Source of the DNA: an uncultured Phycisphaerales bacterium
GTDB taxonomy: Bacteria > Planctomycetota > Phycisphaerae > Tepidisphaerales > Tepidisphaeraceae
NCBI GenBank assembly: GCA_903871935.1
Contig: CAIQIQ010000073.1
Span: 1-64,000 of the forward strand
Reading direction: 5' to 3'
Length of the DNA stretch: 64,000 nt
The notes beneath the pieces are model-generated. The model made no database searches and had not been told where the DNA came from. It saw only the letters and a list, made by a program, of their open reading frames with translations. The position numbers were made by a program, and so were the translations under genes. The number at the start of each line of letters is the position of its first letter. Position 1 is the stretch's first letter. Below, piece by piece: positions 43,891-53,469 of this stretch.

Positions 43891-46029
43891 ATGTACACCA
43901 GCCCACTGACCTTACGCGGGCGTCTTGTTTTGTCGCTACTGCTCACCTGCATGCTGCATTGCTCCTGCAATGTCTGGGCTCAAGTTGAAGTGAAGCCCGC
44001 AATAACGACGGTGTCCGGTTGGCGCGGTGATGGCAGCGGACGTTACCCGAATGCCGATCCGCCTTTGGCATGGGGGCGGACGGCCCGGAGCGTCAAGGAG
44101 CATTCAGCGCAGGCACGCAAGCCGCAGGATGGGGCGCTGCCGGCACAGGATGCGGCGATTCCGGATGGTGTCATCCGCCAGTGGCTGGTGCTGGGGCCAC
44201 TGCCGATCCCCGAGGGCGCAAAGGCCGAGGATCTGATTCCCGATGCGGCGGCGCTGGCGCCCGATGCGAACGAAAAGACTGCTAACCTGAACTGGCGGAC
44301 GGTAACCCAGGACTCCAGTTGCATGGATTTGTGCGCTCTGCTGAACGTGCCGCCCGAGACCAAAGGATTCGCAGCCTATGCCTGCACCTACCTCTACTCG
44401 CCCTCGGGCGGGCCGGTGGTCCTTAATGCCCTGTCCCAGGGACAGGGGTGCCAGCGAATCTGGCTCAATGGCAAGGAAGTCTACTTCACGGGCAAGGATG
44501 TTGACCTGGACTTCTTCGGAGCACGCCTGGTGCTGCAACTCCAGAAGGGGTGGAACCGGCTGTTGATACTCAACGCCAGGACCGTTGCCACCCGCAAGAG
44601 CTGGTGGATCTCGGTCAGCCTGTATGGCGATAACACGACCGAATATGACACGCATGGCATCGCGTGGATGACCCCGATACCGTCGCCGGGCTCCAGCGCG
44701 CCGGTGATCATGGGGGATCGGCTCTTCTTCACGGCCGAAAGCGGCAGCCTGTACTGCATCGACAAGGCGGACGGGAAGATCCTGTGGGTTCGATCGCTGA
44801 ACTACTACGACTTTGTTACCGATGAAGAGCGCAAGGCAGCGGCCGATGCCTTTGTGGAACTGGACCTGCTCGCTCAGCGAGTCCGGCAGATGGATGAGCT
44901 GGATGCGGTCATGCCATGGAAGATGCCGGCGCTGGAGAAGGACTGGCGCGGGGTCATTGAAGATCAGCTGCTTAAGAAGATGGTGAAGGTGTCGGAGGAG
45001 CGCTATGGCCGGCCGGCCACTTGGGGCTGCGAAGCGGGGTTTACTGCGCACACGCCGGTGACGGATGGCCGGCGGGTTTACGTGCTCTATGGCACCGGCG
45101 TCGTTGCCGCTTATGACCGCGATGGCAACTGCATCTGGAAACGGCTGCTGCAGCGCCGGATGGTGGAACATGGGTATACCACTTCGCCGCTGCTGGTGGA
45201 TGGCAAACTGGTGATCTACTTCGACAGCTTTGCTGAGCTTGATCCGCAGACGGGCGCGGTGGTGTTGGAGCGGCCGAGGTTCCTGCCTCAGGGCAAGAGC
45301 TTCCAGCAGAATGCGTTCTACGGCGCTGGTTGCGTGCTGTCGGCCGGTGGCGAAAAGGTTGTGTATTATCCCAACGGCGAGTTTGTGCGCCTGTCCGATG
45401 GGAAGACGTTGAGCTGCGACCCCAACGTGCTGCAGGTTCAGAACAACATCATTACGCCGGTGTCCGATGGTGGGCTTGCCTATACGATCCTGCACGTGCC
45501 CGAACAAACGCCCGAAGGCGGCGAATACGCCGTCTCGTTCAGGCTTCCGGGTCTGCAAGAAGACAAGGTGAATCCGGAGATTGCGTGCAAGGCTTCGCTG
45601 AAGATGGACAAGGTTCCCTACTACTACAATTCCAACATTTGCGCCTCGCCGCTGGTTCACGATGGCCTGATGTATAGCGTGACTGTATTGGGGACGCTTA
45701 TCGTCGTGGACATGGAGCAAAGTGAGCTTCTGTATCAGCGGCAGCTCGACCTCGATATATTCATGCCATACAATGGCGGCCTGCTCAAGGGCGGCGCTTC
45801 CTCGAGCCCCACGCTGGCAGGGAAGTACATCTACATCTGGGGCAACCAGGGGACGTGCGTGGTGCTGGAGCCGGGGCGAGCTTTCAAGCAGGTGGCGCGC
45901 AATCGCGTCGAGAACTTTTATCCAGGCCGGCCGGCATGGCGGGAGGCCACCATCACCAATCCGATCTTCGAAGGCGGCCGGATGTACTACCGCGCGGAGA
46001 GGGCGTTGTATTGCATCGGCGCGAAATGA
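43891..46029 (+). CDS. Secreted PQQ-like propeller protein, large
   Basis: A 712-residue exported protein. A signal peptide (about 1-30) is followed by a jelly-roll-like region (about 90-230, with IRQWLVLGPLPIPEGAK and LQLQKGWNRLLILNA) and a propeller of PQQ/BamB repeats, for example LYCIDKADGKILWVRSL, VVAAYDRDGNCIWKRLLQ and FAELDPQTGAVVLERPRF. Many such proteins in this group pair a 'wing' domain like those of glycosidases with a propeller. No catalytic residues were found. It lies 33 nt upstream of a GH123-like hydrolase on the same strand, so a joint role in glycan breakdown is likely. Confidence 0.85.
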   Translation: MYTSPLTLRGRLVLSLLLTCMLHCSCNVWAQVEVKPAITTVSGWRGDGSGRYPNADPPLAWGRTARSVKEHSAQARKPQDGALPAQDAAIPDGVIRQWLVLGPLPIPEGAKAEDLIPDAAALAPDANEKTANLNWRTVTQDSSCMDLCALLNVPPETKGFAAYACTYLYSPSGGPVVLNALSQGQGCQRIWLNGKEVYFTGKDVDLDFFGARLVLQLQKGWNRLLILNARTVATRKSWWISVSLYGDNTTEYDTHGIAWMTPIPSPGSSAPVIMGDRLFFTAESGSLYCIDKADGKILWVRSLNYYDFVTDEERKAAADAFVELDLLAQRVRQMDELDAVMPWKMPALEKDWRGVIEDQLLKKMVKVSEERYGRPATWGCEAGFTAHTPVTDGRRVYVLYGTGVVAAYDRDGNCIWKRLLQRRMVEHGYTTSPLLVDGKLVIYFDSFAELDPQTGAVVLERPRFLPQGKSFQQNAFYGAGCVLSAGGEKVVYYPNGEFVRLSDGKTLSCDPNVLQVQNNIITPVSDGGLAYTILHVPEQTPEGGEYAVSFRLPGLQEDKVNPEIACKASLKMDKVPYYYNSNICASPLVHDGLMYSVTVLGTLIVVDMEQSELLYQRQLDLDIFMPYNGGLLKGGASSSPTLAGKYIYIWGNQGTCVVLEPGRAFKQVARNRVENFYPGRPAWREATITNPIFEGGRMYYRAERALYCIGAK

Positions 46030-46062
46030 TTCGGTGATTCTGATGCAGACAGGGAGACAGAT

Positions 46063-47703
46063 ATGACAGGTGCACTTCGTAATCGGATGGCAAAGGCGCT
46101 GACGGTGATACTGGTCATGGGTGTCGCTCCGGCAATGATCCATGCGGCGACGGCGTTGTGGGCTGAGTCGCCGGGAACGATGATCCTCCACGACCGCGCT
46201 GCGGGCGCGGCAAGCGAGATCGCGCTGACCGGTGCGCGGAACGAAGTGTTGTCGGCACAATTGGGCCTGCGTGCCGATGCGGACGTTGCTGTGCCTTTGT
46301 CCTTCGAGTGGACCGAGCTCAAAGGCCCCGGCGGCAAGGACATCGCCAGGGACAACATTGTGCTCTTCCGCGCTGCCGACATCGAAGTCACCCATGGTTC
46401 CAGCGATAATCGCGCCAAAGATGCGGCCCGTGTCCGTCCAATGGGAATGTTTCCCGATGCCCTCGTGCCCCTGATCGGCCGGGACGGCGTCAATGTTGCC
46501 AACTCCATCAAGCCCGAGAAGGACCAGACGATCGCATTCTGGGTGGACGTCCGCATCCCCGCGGGTACGCCAGCAGGGCAATACACCGGAAGCATCACGC
46601 TCAAGAGCGCTGGGCCGGCCATCAGCGTACCCGTAAAGCTCACGGTTGTGGACGTCGATATCCCCGCCGACTCGACGATCCCTTCGATGTATAACCTCCG
46701 CGACTACCCGCATGTCATCGCCAACGTGGATAACTATGTCGCGGAGGCCATGGCGCACCGGCTCCAGCCTACGAGCTACCACTACTTCGATCAGAAGCAG
46801 GAGTACCTCGACAAGTACAACCCCGATGGCAAGGGATACGTGAGCATCCTGATCTGGGATGAGAAGAAGCCATCTCCTGAGCGTGCAAAACAGATCATCG
46901 ATACGCTGAAGCGCATCACCGCGCACCTGAAAGAAAGGGGACTGTTTGAGCGCAGTTTCCTTCAACTGAAGGATGAGCCTGATCTGAACGAACTGCCTGG
47001 AATGCTGGAAGTTGCCAAACTGATTCTGGGTGAACTGCCGGAATGGAAAGGCAAGATTGCCGATACACTGAGCATCAAGGAAGGGACAGAGCTTGATAGT
47101 GTGGTCACATACCATGTACGTCCCTTGGCGCTGTATGGATCGTGGTCCTGGCGCAAGATGGATGGGCGCGAGGAATGGGACAAGCGCCGCGCCGCCGGGC
47201 AACAACTGATGTTCTATGTTTCCAACAACCAGGGCACACCGTATCCCACGTTCGACATCAACACGCCCAGCGTTGCCTTCGAGCCGCGCGTGCTTGCCTG
47301 GGCCTGGTGGTACGAGAAGGCTTACGGGCACCTCTACTGGGACCTGATGTTCACACCTGAGTGGAAGCTGCATGCCAAGTTTCCTCCGGGCGATGGCGAA
47401 CTGCTCTACCCAGGCGATTTCTCTCTGCCGGGCGCGCCCAAGTGGGTGCTGGTTAAGGACCTCAAAGGTCCGGTCATCTCGCGGCGCATGAAGATGTTCC
47501 GCCAGGGCATCCAGGAGTGGGAACTGCTGAAGATGGCCCAGAAGAAGTTCGACTACGAGAAAGTTGCGGCTATTGTGTCCCCAATTTATACCTGCATGGG
47601 CACCAAGGATTACAACTCCGAGAAGCCCATGTGGAGCTATGACGAGGCATCATGGGACAAGGCCCGCACGCAGGTCCTGCAACTGCTTGCGGGGCAGAAG
47701 TAA
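46063..47703 (+). CDS. DUF4091/GH123-like secreted glycosidase
   Basis: A 546-residue exported protein with a signal peptide (about 1-28) and an N-terminal beta-domain (about 30-200; PAGTPAGQYTGSITLKSAG). A catalytic TIM barrel follows. The pair FLQLKDEPDLNE gives adjacent Asp and Glu, as in GH123 beta-N-acetylgalactosaminidases that use substrate-assisted catalysis. SWSWRKMDGREEWDKR and GQQLMFYVSNNQGTPYPTFD are typical of DUF4091. It probably removes hexosamine residues outside the cell. A start at 46087 is an alternative. It converges with the Asp-box gene, with 6 nt between stops. Confidence 0.85.
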   Translation: MTGALRNRMAKALTVILVMGVAPAMIHAATALWAESPGTMILHDRAAGAASEIALTGARNEVLSAQLGLRADADVAVPLSFEWTELKGPGGKDIARDNIVLFRAADIEVTHGSSDNRAKDAARVRPMGMFPDALVPLIGRDGVNVANSIKPEKDQTIAFWVDVRIPAGTPAGQYTGSITLKSAGPAISVPVKLTVVDVDIPADSTIPSMYNLRDYPHVIANVDNYVAEAMAHRLQPTSYHYFDQKQEYLDKYNPDGKGYVSILIWDEKKPSPERAKQIIDTLKRITAHLKERGLFERSFLQLKDEPDLNELPGMLEVAKLILGELPEWKGKIADTLSIKEGTELDSVVTYHVRPLALYGSWSWRKMDGREEWDKRRAAGQQLMFYVSNNQGTPYPTFDINTPSVAFEPRVLAWAWWYEKAYGHLYWDLMFTPEWKLHAKFPPGDGELLYPGDFSLPGAPKWVLVKDLKGPVISRRMKMFRQGIQEWELLKMAQKKFDYEKVAAIVSPIYTCMGTKDYNSEKPMWSYDEASWDKARTQVLQLLAGQK

Positions 47704-47709
47704 TCAGCG

Positions 47710-49989
47710 CTACTTGCACATCCCGACATTGATTCCGTTGCCGAAGTTGGTGACCCACATCTGGTTTGGGTTGGTGGGGCTAAACAAGATTCGCACCGGA
47801 TGGGCGAAGCGGTAGGCGGGGACCGGTTTGAACTCGGGTCTGTCGGCGGTGATGTCGGGAGTCCAGAGCACGCCATCGTACTCTGTGGTCATGTAAAACT
47901 CTTTGGTGTTATTGGGACGGAATGCGCCGGAGTAGACGTTGAGCACGCTCATCGTCGACAGATTGTTTCCGGCGATTTGTGTCCAGGTTCTGCCGCGGTC
48001 GCGGCTGCGGTAGAGGCCGCTTGCGCCGCCCCCGGACTTGGTGGCGCCGCCCCAGGCGTAGTAGACGCCGGCGAGCCAGGTGTTCTGGTTCTTGTCGTTG
48101 GGGTCGACCAGGAGGTCGGCGGCCCAGAACTTCATGCCATCGGCGCTGCGGTCTTCCCAGGTTTTGCCATCGTCGGTGGAGAGGAAGACGCCGGAGGATG
48201 CGGTGAACTCGCGCGGGTCGCGGCGGCCGGAGTAAGTGCAGACGAGTGAGCCGTCATCCAGGGCCATCACGTTGAACGGATGTCCCTGCGTCCGTGGCGG
48301 CTTGGCGAGTTGGACCCAGTCGGCCTTCTCGAGTTGGCTGCGGTTGTCGGTCATGAAGATGCCGCCGGTCTTGCTGCTCACAACGGAGACGTAGAGGCGC
48401 TCGGGGCGCTTGGGATCGAGGGCGACCCAGACGAGCGGGGCGCCGAAGTCTTTCATGAGCTTCCAGGTTTTGCCTTTGTCGGTGGTGTACAGGAGCCGGC
48501 CTTTGCCGTTGTCGATGCGGGCATCGGCGAGGAATGTGCTGTTGTACATATCATGAACGCTGGAGGTGGCGGCATAGGCGATGCCCTTGGCCTTGTCCTG
48601 GGCGATGCGGTACATGGTGTTGAGGTCATGGCCCACATAGTCGAAGGACCAGGTCTTGCCGCCATCAGCGCTGCGGAAGCCGCGGATGTCGGTGGCGGAG
48701 GCGAAGATGTTCTGGTCGTCGAACCAATCGAGATTCCAGATGCTGGTCATGTCCATGCCGATGCTGCGGTAGCTGGCCTTGGGCGGGATGGGGCCGGGCT
48801 TGCGGTCATCGGACGGCTGCGTGTAGACCTGACGCCAGGTCTTTCCGCCATCGGTTGAGATGTGGGCGAAGCCCAGGTCGGAAATGATCAGGCGATTGCT
48901 GTCGCCGGGACAGACATCGAAACCCAGGGCGTACTCACCGTATGACCAGGCGAAGTCGCCTTTGTCGCCGGAGTAGCCGCAAATGATGTTTCTGTTGCCT
49001 TCAAGGAGAAAGACTTCGGTCCAGGTCTTGCCGCCGTCGGTGGTTTTGTGGACGGTGGGGCCGCTTTTGCCGTTAGCTCCGCCGCCGGCGATGTAGGCGG
49101 TCTGGATGTCGGTGCCATCGGTCTTCACGAAGAAGGGCTTGTCTTTGTCGGTGAACGCGGAGGAGTGGTCGACCCAGGAGGGATCGCCGACATCTAGTGT
49201 GTTCAGACCGACGAAGCCCCAGCGGTCGCCGCCGGTGATGCCGGCCCAGGCGCCTTTATGGGTGATGGCGTAAAAGCGGATCTTGCCGCCGGTCTTGGCG
49301 CCGGCGAAGGACATGATCGCACCTTTGGGCAGGCCTGGTGTGTTGTCGGCGGTAAAGCTCTTGCCGCCATCTTTGGAGATGAACACACCCACGTTCGTGC
49401 CGATATAGACGGTGTCGCCATCGTAGAACGCGCCGGCGAGATGCAGGCCCTGGTCGCTGGCAGTTTTGTAGGCGATGGCCCAGGTCTTGCCGCCGTCGAA
49501 GGTTGTGTAGAGGTTGCGGTAGTCGCCGACGGCCATGGCGCGGTCGGGGTTGGCGTAGTCGTTGTACATGATGTAGGCCTGGCGGAAGGTCGGCCAGCCG
49601 GATTCATCATTGGGCGGGAACTGCCAGGTCTTGCCGCCGTCGGTGCTGCGGCAGGGGCGGGTGCACTCCTGCTTTTCGATCTTGGAGTTGACGGCCCAGC
49701 GGATCATCGGGTCGCGGGTGAAACGGACGGCGGTATCGTGGCCGCTCTTGAAGTCACGGAAGTCCATGACCTCCCAGTTCTTGCCGGCATCGGTGGTGTG
49801 GAACTGCAGCGACATATCGCAGGCAACGTACATCTCATCGCCGTTGTGCGGGTTGATGGTGGGGCTGTACATGGCCCCGCCGCCGCCGACGCCGGCCGGG
49901 TCAAACTTGTCAGGGGGCGCGGCCACAAGGGTTGAGGCGCTGAGCAGACCGGCTAATGCGACGCAGGACATCAGGTACCGTGAAAACAT
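47710..49989 (-). CDS. Secreted Asp-box (BNR) propeller protein, GH74-like
   Basis: A 759-residue exported protein with a signal peptide (about 1-24). The body contains about ten Asp-box motifs of the form S/T-x-D-x-G-x-T-W, for example STDGGKTW, TFDGGKTW, SKDGGKSF, TTDGGKTW, STDDGKTW and SRDRGRTW. This is the pattern of sialidase/GH74/VPS10-type double propellers. The catalytic acids of GH74 xyloglucanases cannot be assigned by eye, so enzyme activity is uncertain. It is adjacent to and convergent with the GH123-like gene, consistent with extracellular glycan handling. Confidence 0.88.
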   Translation of the reverse strand: MFSRYLMSCVALAGLLSASTLVAAPPDKFDPAGVGGGGAMYSPTINPHNGDEMYVACDMSLQFHTTDAGKNWEVMDFRDFKSGHDTAVRFTRDPMIRWAVNSKIEKQECTRPCRSTDGGKTWQFPPNDESGWPTFRQAYIMYNDYANPDRAMAVGDYRNLYTTFDGGKTWAIAYKTASDQGLHLAGAFYDGDTVYIGTNVGVFISKDGGKSFTADNTPGLPKGAIMSFAGAKTGGKIRFYAITHKGAWAGITGGDRWGFVGLNTLDVGDPSWVDHSSAFTDKDKPFFVKTDGTDIQTAYIAGGGANGKSGPTVHKTTDGGKTWTEVFLLEGNRNIICGYSGDKGDFAWSYGEYALGFDVCPGDSNRLIISDLGFAHISTDGGKTWRQVYTQPSDDRKPGPIPPKASYRSIGMDMTSIWNLDWFDDQNIFASATDIRGFRSADGGKTWSFDYVGHDLNTMYRIAQDKAKGIAYAATSSVHDMYNSTFLADARIDNGKGRLLYTTDKGKTWKLMKDFGAPLVWVALDPKRPERLYVSVVSSKTGGIFMTDNRSQLEKADWVQLAKPPRTQGHPFNVMALDDGSLVCTYSGRRDPREFTASSGVFLSTDDGKTWEDRSADGMKFWAADLLVDPNDKNQNTWLAGVYYAWGGATKSGGGASGLYRSRDRGRTWTQIAGNNLSTMSVLNVYSGAFRPNNTKEFYMTTEYDGVLWTPDITADRPEFKPVPAYRFAHPVRILFSPTNPNQMWVTNFGNGINVGMCK

Positions 49990-50007
49990 GAGGGCTCCTC
50001 TTCATTA

Positions 50008-50202
50008 CTATCCGTGTTCACTGCCATGGGCGCGGCGGGCGGGTTTGCGGCCGCCCACGCGGCTCTCGGGAATGTCGCTGGTGTCAATATCGTTGCGGAG
50101 CATCCGTTGCCGCATCGCCGTCAGTTCTCGGCGAGACGTGGCTTTGAGCTGGTCAGTACTGATTCGCGTGACGCATTTGCCTGTTCTGCGGTTCGTTTTC
50201 AT
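50008..50202 (-). CDS. Small protein resembling the BrnA antitoxin N-terminus
   Basis: A 64-residue basic protein containing STDQLKATSRRELTAMRQRM then DIDTSDIPE. The DIDTSDIPE block recalls BrnA-type antitoxins, but the following DNA-binding part is replaced by VGGRKPARRAHGSEHG and ends. No BrnT-like toxin is adjacent. It lies 8 nt after the DUF3806 gene, so it could be translated with it. Call by motif only. Confidence 0.5.
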   Translation of the reverse strand: MKTNRRTGKCVTRISTDQLKATSRRELTAMRQRMLRNDIDTSDIPESRVGGRKPARRAHGSEHG

Positions 50203-50210
50203 ATTCGGCT

Positions 50211-50783
50211 CTATTCAGCCCTTTTTTGCCGGACCTGATCTTCCATTACACCAAATAGCCACGTTACGTTTGAGTCCCTGCCCTGCTCGACACGTTTGGA
50301 GATCATCGTTAGAGCGTTGAAGAAGCATTGGGGCTCAGATGTTCCCGGGAGCAGCAATGTCGGATCGGTCCCATATTCATCGGTAATCATGACCCAACGC
50401 AGTCCCAGTTCATGGGCGAGTACATCGCCAAACACTACGCCCATGCTCTGAAGCTCGACCGTCTGAGAGCGTGCGAAGGCATTGTCATCCAGCAGTTTCT
50501 GAAGCAACGCCAAGTCGCTCTTGGATTGCGTTAGCGCCTTGGTGCCGTACCTCTTATTCAGTTCGGCAATCACGATCTGCCGCTGGTGCTCGAGTCTTGC
50601 GCGATCGGCATCGGTCAATTCTCTGACCGTGGGCTGCGGAGTGTTGGCCTTTGAAGACGTGGATTCCATCGCATAGTAGCTAGATTGTGGCACGTTGGCA
50701 GGTCCTTGAGGCGTCCGTCGTTTGTACCACCAGAACGCCAACGCCAAACCCACGATGATGACCAGAATAGTTGTGGATCGCAT
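50211..50783 (-). CDS. DUF3806-like membrane-anchored protein
   Basis: A 190-residue protein with an N-terminal membrane helix (ILVIIVGLALAFWWYKRR, about 6-23) and a soluble C-terminal domain. VVFGDVLAHELGLRWVMITD and CFFNALTMISKRVEQG match the DUF3806 pattern, a small domain often linked to immunity-like or housekeeping roles of unknown activity. The start at 50783 was preferred over 50795 because the helix begins there. Its neighbours are small and variable, suggesting accessory DNA. Confidence 0.75.
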   Translation of the reverse strand: MRSTTILVIIVGLALAFWWYKRRTPQGPANVPQSSYYAMESTSSKANTPQPTVRELTDADRARLEHQRQIVIAELNKRYGTKALTQSKSDLALLQKLLDDNAFARSQTVELQSMGVVFGDVLAHELGLRWVMITDEYGTDPTLLLPGTSEPQCFFNALTMISKRVEQGRDSNVTWLFGVMEDQVRQKRAE

Positions 50784-50853
50784 TTGTCTGCCCAACCTGA
50801 TACTGCCATACGGCGATTCGACCGAGCCGACTATGTTTACCGTCAGCGCTCGT

Positions 50854-52590
50854 TCACTTACCCACGTCGATGCTGTCGACCACGGCTTTGAAGAGGCGGT
50901 CTTTGCGCTTTAGGAACTCTTTGTAGGACATGGGGCCTTCTTCGAAGCGGGTCATGGCGAGGACGAGGTCGTATTTGGGGTCGAGGACCAGGGCGGTGCC
51001 GCTGGCGCCTGAGTGGCCGTAGGCCTGATCGCTGAGGGCGATGGAATCGACCTGCTTGATGCCGATGCCCCAGCGGATTTCCTTGCCGGGTGGGTCCCAG
51101 CGGTCGTGGCCGGGGATGGGCTGCATCTTCTTGATGGTCTCGGGTTTGAGGTAGCGCTTGTCGCCGTAGGCACCGCCGTTGAGCATCATCTGGCCGACCT
51201 TGGCCAGGTCCATTGCGGTACTGACTGCGCCGCCGCTGGTGCCATCGGCCTGGGTGATGGTCAGGCCCATGGGCTCGATCAGGTGCTTCATATACAGGCG
51301 GGGGATCGATTCGCCGCTGATGTTCTCCATGATCTTTCCGCCGGTGGCCAGGCTGATGGCGCCGTAACGGTGATTGACCGCGACCTCTATGCCCGGGTAC
51401 ATGTCGGCGACGATCTCTTCGAGGTCGGGGTTGAAATCGCCGGCCACTTCGGCAAAGCCGCTGATATGCAGGTACATATCGCGGATCGTCACCGGGCGCT
51501 TGACTTGAATGCCGCGCAGGGCGGGGACGTACTTCTCGACAGGGTCATCAGATTTGAGCAGGCCCTGGTCTGCGAATTCGGCAAGCAGGATGGCGGCGAA
51601 GAACTTGGTGGCCGACGCCGTTTGGGCGGCGGTGCTGGTGGTAAACGGATCATCCTTGTTGGGCCCGGCGTACTGGGTGCCGTAGGCTCGGTTGAAGAAC
51701 GCCACGCCATGGCGGACGGCTACGAGGTTAAAGCCAACGCCGACCTCCTTGAGCCAGGCCTGGCAGGCGGCGTCGATGTCTTCAACGGCGGTGCTTTTCA
51801 CGCCGGCCTGAGCGAGGGTTCCTTCATGGATGACAGGTGCGGCTGCGCCTTCGATGGGCTTGGGGCAGATGAAGGCGTTGGGATAGAGTTTGTCATAGCC
51901 ATAGAAGCCGCGCTTGAAGGTGACCCACCACTGGCGCTCGAGGCGCATCATAGTGTCTTGGGGCAGGGGCTTGCCGGCCTGCTTGAGTTGGGTGAGGTCA
52001 AAGAGGACAGCAGCGTAGGAAGCCTGGAAGCCCAGTTTCTGGGTCTCCTGGGCGGGCTGGGTGGTCGGGCGAGAGAGGAAGCGAGCGAGGGTGGGGTCTT
52101 TGGCGAAGTCGGCGAGGACTTGCTGGTCGACGCCGGCGGCCTGCAGGACTGCCGGGTTGATCGTGGTAGCGCCGGTTGTACCTTCACCGCCCAAGCGGCA
52201 GAGGGTGGCAAATCGGCGCGAGGTTCTTCCGTCGTGCTTGATCTCGGCGACGGCGGCGTAGCGGCCGGGCTTGTCGGCCGTCGTTACCTTCTGGCCGGCG
52301 GCGTTGTAGTAGGTGACGGAGATGGTGTAGGGGCCGATCAGGTTTTTGACGAGAGCGGGTTGGTCAAAGTCGCAGGCTGGGAACTTCTCGCCATAAAAGC
52401 AGAAGGGTTGGAACCTGATCTTCTGTGCGGCGAACTCTGTGTACTTGTTGGGCGGGGGTGTTGCCGGCGCGGCCGGTTTGGCCGGTGTGGTCTGTTTTGC
52501 TGCCGGGGTCGATGTCTCCTGGCAACCGGCCATGCCGATCAGTGTCGCGAAAGCGAAGCATACCATGGCCGCTTGTGCAAACGTCGTCAT
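50854..52590 (-). CDS. Secreted serine hydrolase, beta-lactamase family, copy 1
   Basis: A 578-residue lipoprotein-like exported protein (signal to about residue 20, GMAGC then an Ala/Pro-rich linker). The N-terminal third is a domain of unknown type (about 45-200). The C-terminal part is a class C/penicillin-binding-like hydrolase: the SxxK nucleophile is SATK, the Tyr motif is NHRYG, and GHSGASG occupies the third-motif position. Likely a peptidase or esterase acting in the envelope. It is a tandem paralogue of 53470-55203, with a SMI1/KNR4 gene between them. GAAGGAG precedes the start. Confidence 0.88.
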   Translation of the reverse strand: MTTFAQAAMVCFAFATLIGMAGCQETSTPAAKQTTPAKPAAPATPPPNKYTEFAAQKIRFQPFCFYGEKFPACDFDQPALVKNLIGPYTISVTYYNAAGQKVTTADKPGRYAAVAEIKHDGRTSRRFATLCRLGGEGTTGATTINPAVLQAAGVDQQVLADFAKDPTLARFLSRPTTQPAQETQKLGFQASYAAVLFDLTQLKQAGKPLPQDTMMRLERQWWVTFKRGFYGYDKLYPNAFICPKPIEGAAAPVIHEGTLAQAGVKSTAVEDIDAACQAWLKEVGVGFNLVAVRHGVAFFNRAYGTQYAGPNKDDPFTTSTAAQTASATKFFAAILLAEFADQGLLKSDDPVEKYVPALRGIQVKRPVTIRDMYLHISGFAEVAGDFNPDLEEIVADMYPGIEVAVNHRYGAISLATGGKIMENISGESIPRLYMKHLIEPMGLTITQADGTSGGAVSTAMDLAKVGQMMLNGGAYGDKRYLKPETIKKMQPIPGHDRWDPPGKEIRWGIGIKQVDSIALSDQAYGHSGASGTALVLDPKYDLVLAMTRFEEGPMSYKEFLKRKDRLFKAVVDSIDVGK

Positions 52591-52657
52591 GAGATTCTCC
52601 TTCGATGAAGAAAAGGTCCTGGAGGCTGCGCCCGCCATGGCCGCCAGGAGCGGGGCC

Positions 52658-52685
52658 ATCATACCGGTGGGCGGAGGTATGTTCC
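52658..52685 (-). promoter_or_regulatory. Shared-cassette promoter of serine hydrolase copy 1
   Basis: Minus strand: GGAACAT (52685-52679), 15 bp, TATGAT (52663-52658). The same layout precedes the genes starting at 55203 and 60198. GGAAC is reminiscent of an ECF sigma -35 element. Confidence 0.5.
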
Positions 52686-52791
52686 ACATGAACCGGGGAG
52701 GTCCACAGCCGTCAGCATCATCTCGATCAGGAAGTGTCGAGTTATTTGAATAAGGTGCGTTGTCCCTCTTCTCGGTTCCTTTCCGGTCCAG

Positions 52792-53328
52792 TCACTCTGG
52801 GCTGTCAAGAGCCACAAAGGTCGGACAAGACGACGGGAAATCTGCAGGAAAGAATGAACACCTCAGGGCCCCATCCAGAATGCCAGCTAAGAAGCCAGTT
52901 AATCCCAAAGGATAATCTGCGAACTCGGAGCTTCGCGACCGGCTTACGCGTACGGTCCATTGCTCTGGACTACCCTCCGTTACCCAGAAGAGCGTGTCAC
53001 CGTTGTCTGTTGTGCCCCACGGTAGTGCGCCGGATGGCTCTGGATAAAGCGGGAAAGGATATAGGGGGTCACGCAGCCTTCGCGCGAGATCCAAGATTTT
53101 GCCCGCCCGGTAGGCCATCTGTGCGCCCTCAATTCTTGAGAATGGGGTGAACACCACGATGAACCCGTCGACAAGGCCGGACCCATATATCCTCACGAAT
53201 TCCTCGTAGTCGACCGGAAATTGCTTAGGAAGCCAATCGGCCAGCATCGTCCACTGCATTGGGATGTTGGTACCGGATGGAAAGACGGGTGGCTTCAGAA
53301 TGCGTGTCAAGTTGGCGTCCATCCTCAC
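52792..53328 (-). CDS. SMI1/KNR4 (SUKH) family protein
   Basis: A 178-residue protein with the SUKH pattern: WLPKQFPVDYEEFVRIYGSG near the start, and the middle signature LPWGTTDNGDTLFWVTEGSP. It ends in a less conserved tail. SUKH proteins are immunity proteins against polymorphic toxins or general regulators; no toxin gene is adjacent here. The GTG at 53328 was chosen because AAAGGAG lies 8 nt upstream; an ATG six bases downstream is an alternative. It is inserted between two copies of a secreted serine hydrolase. Confidence 0.8.
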   Translation of the reverse strand: MRMDANLTRILKPPVFPSGTNIPMQWTMLADWLPKQFPVDYEEFVRIYGSGLVDGFIVVFTPFSRIEGAQMAYRAGKILDLARRLRDPLYPFPLYPEPSGALPWGTTDNGDTLFWVTEGSPEQWTVRVSRSRSSEFADYPLGLTGFLAGILDGALRCSFFPADFPSSCPTFVALDSPE

Positions 53329-53365
53329 GGTCGTATCTCCTTTCACTTGAGATTCAGCACAGACA

Positions 53366-53400
53366 GACCAGAAAATAGGACGAGACCAGAAAATAGGACG
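53366..53400. repeat. Tandem 18-bp repeat
   Basis: GACCAGAAAATAGGACGA (53366-53383) is followed by GACCAGAAAATAGGACG (53384-53400). It lies upstream of the SMI1/KNR4 gene and downstream of serine hydrolase copy 2. Confidence 0.7.
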
Positions 53401-53469
53401 CGATTCAATTCTACGACGACAATCAGGTTGTGCTGGTCCTGAACGGTAGCAGCGCAGTCGCGAGCCGGC

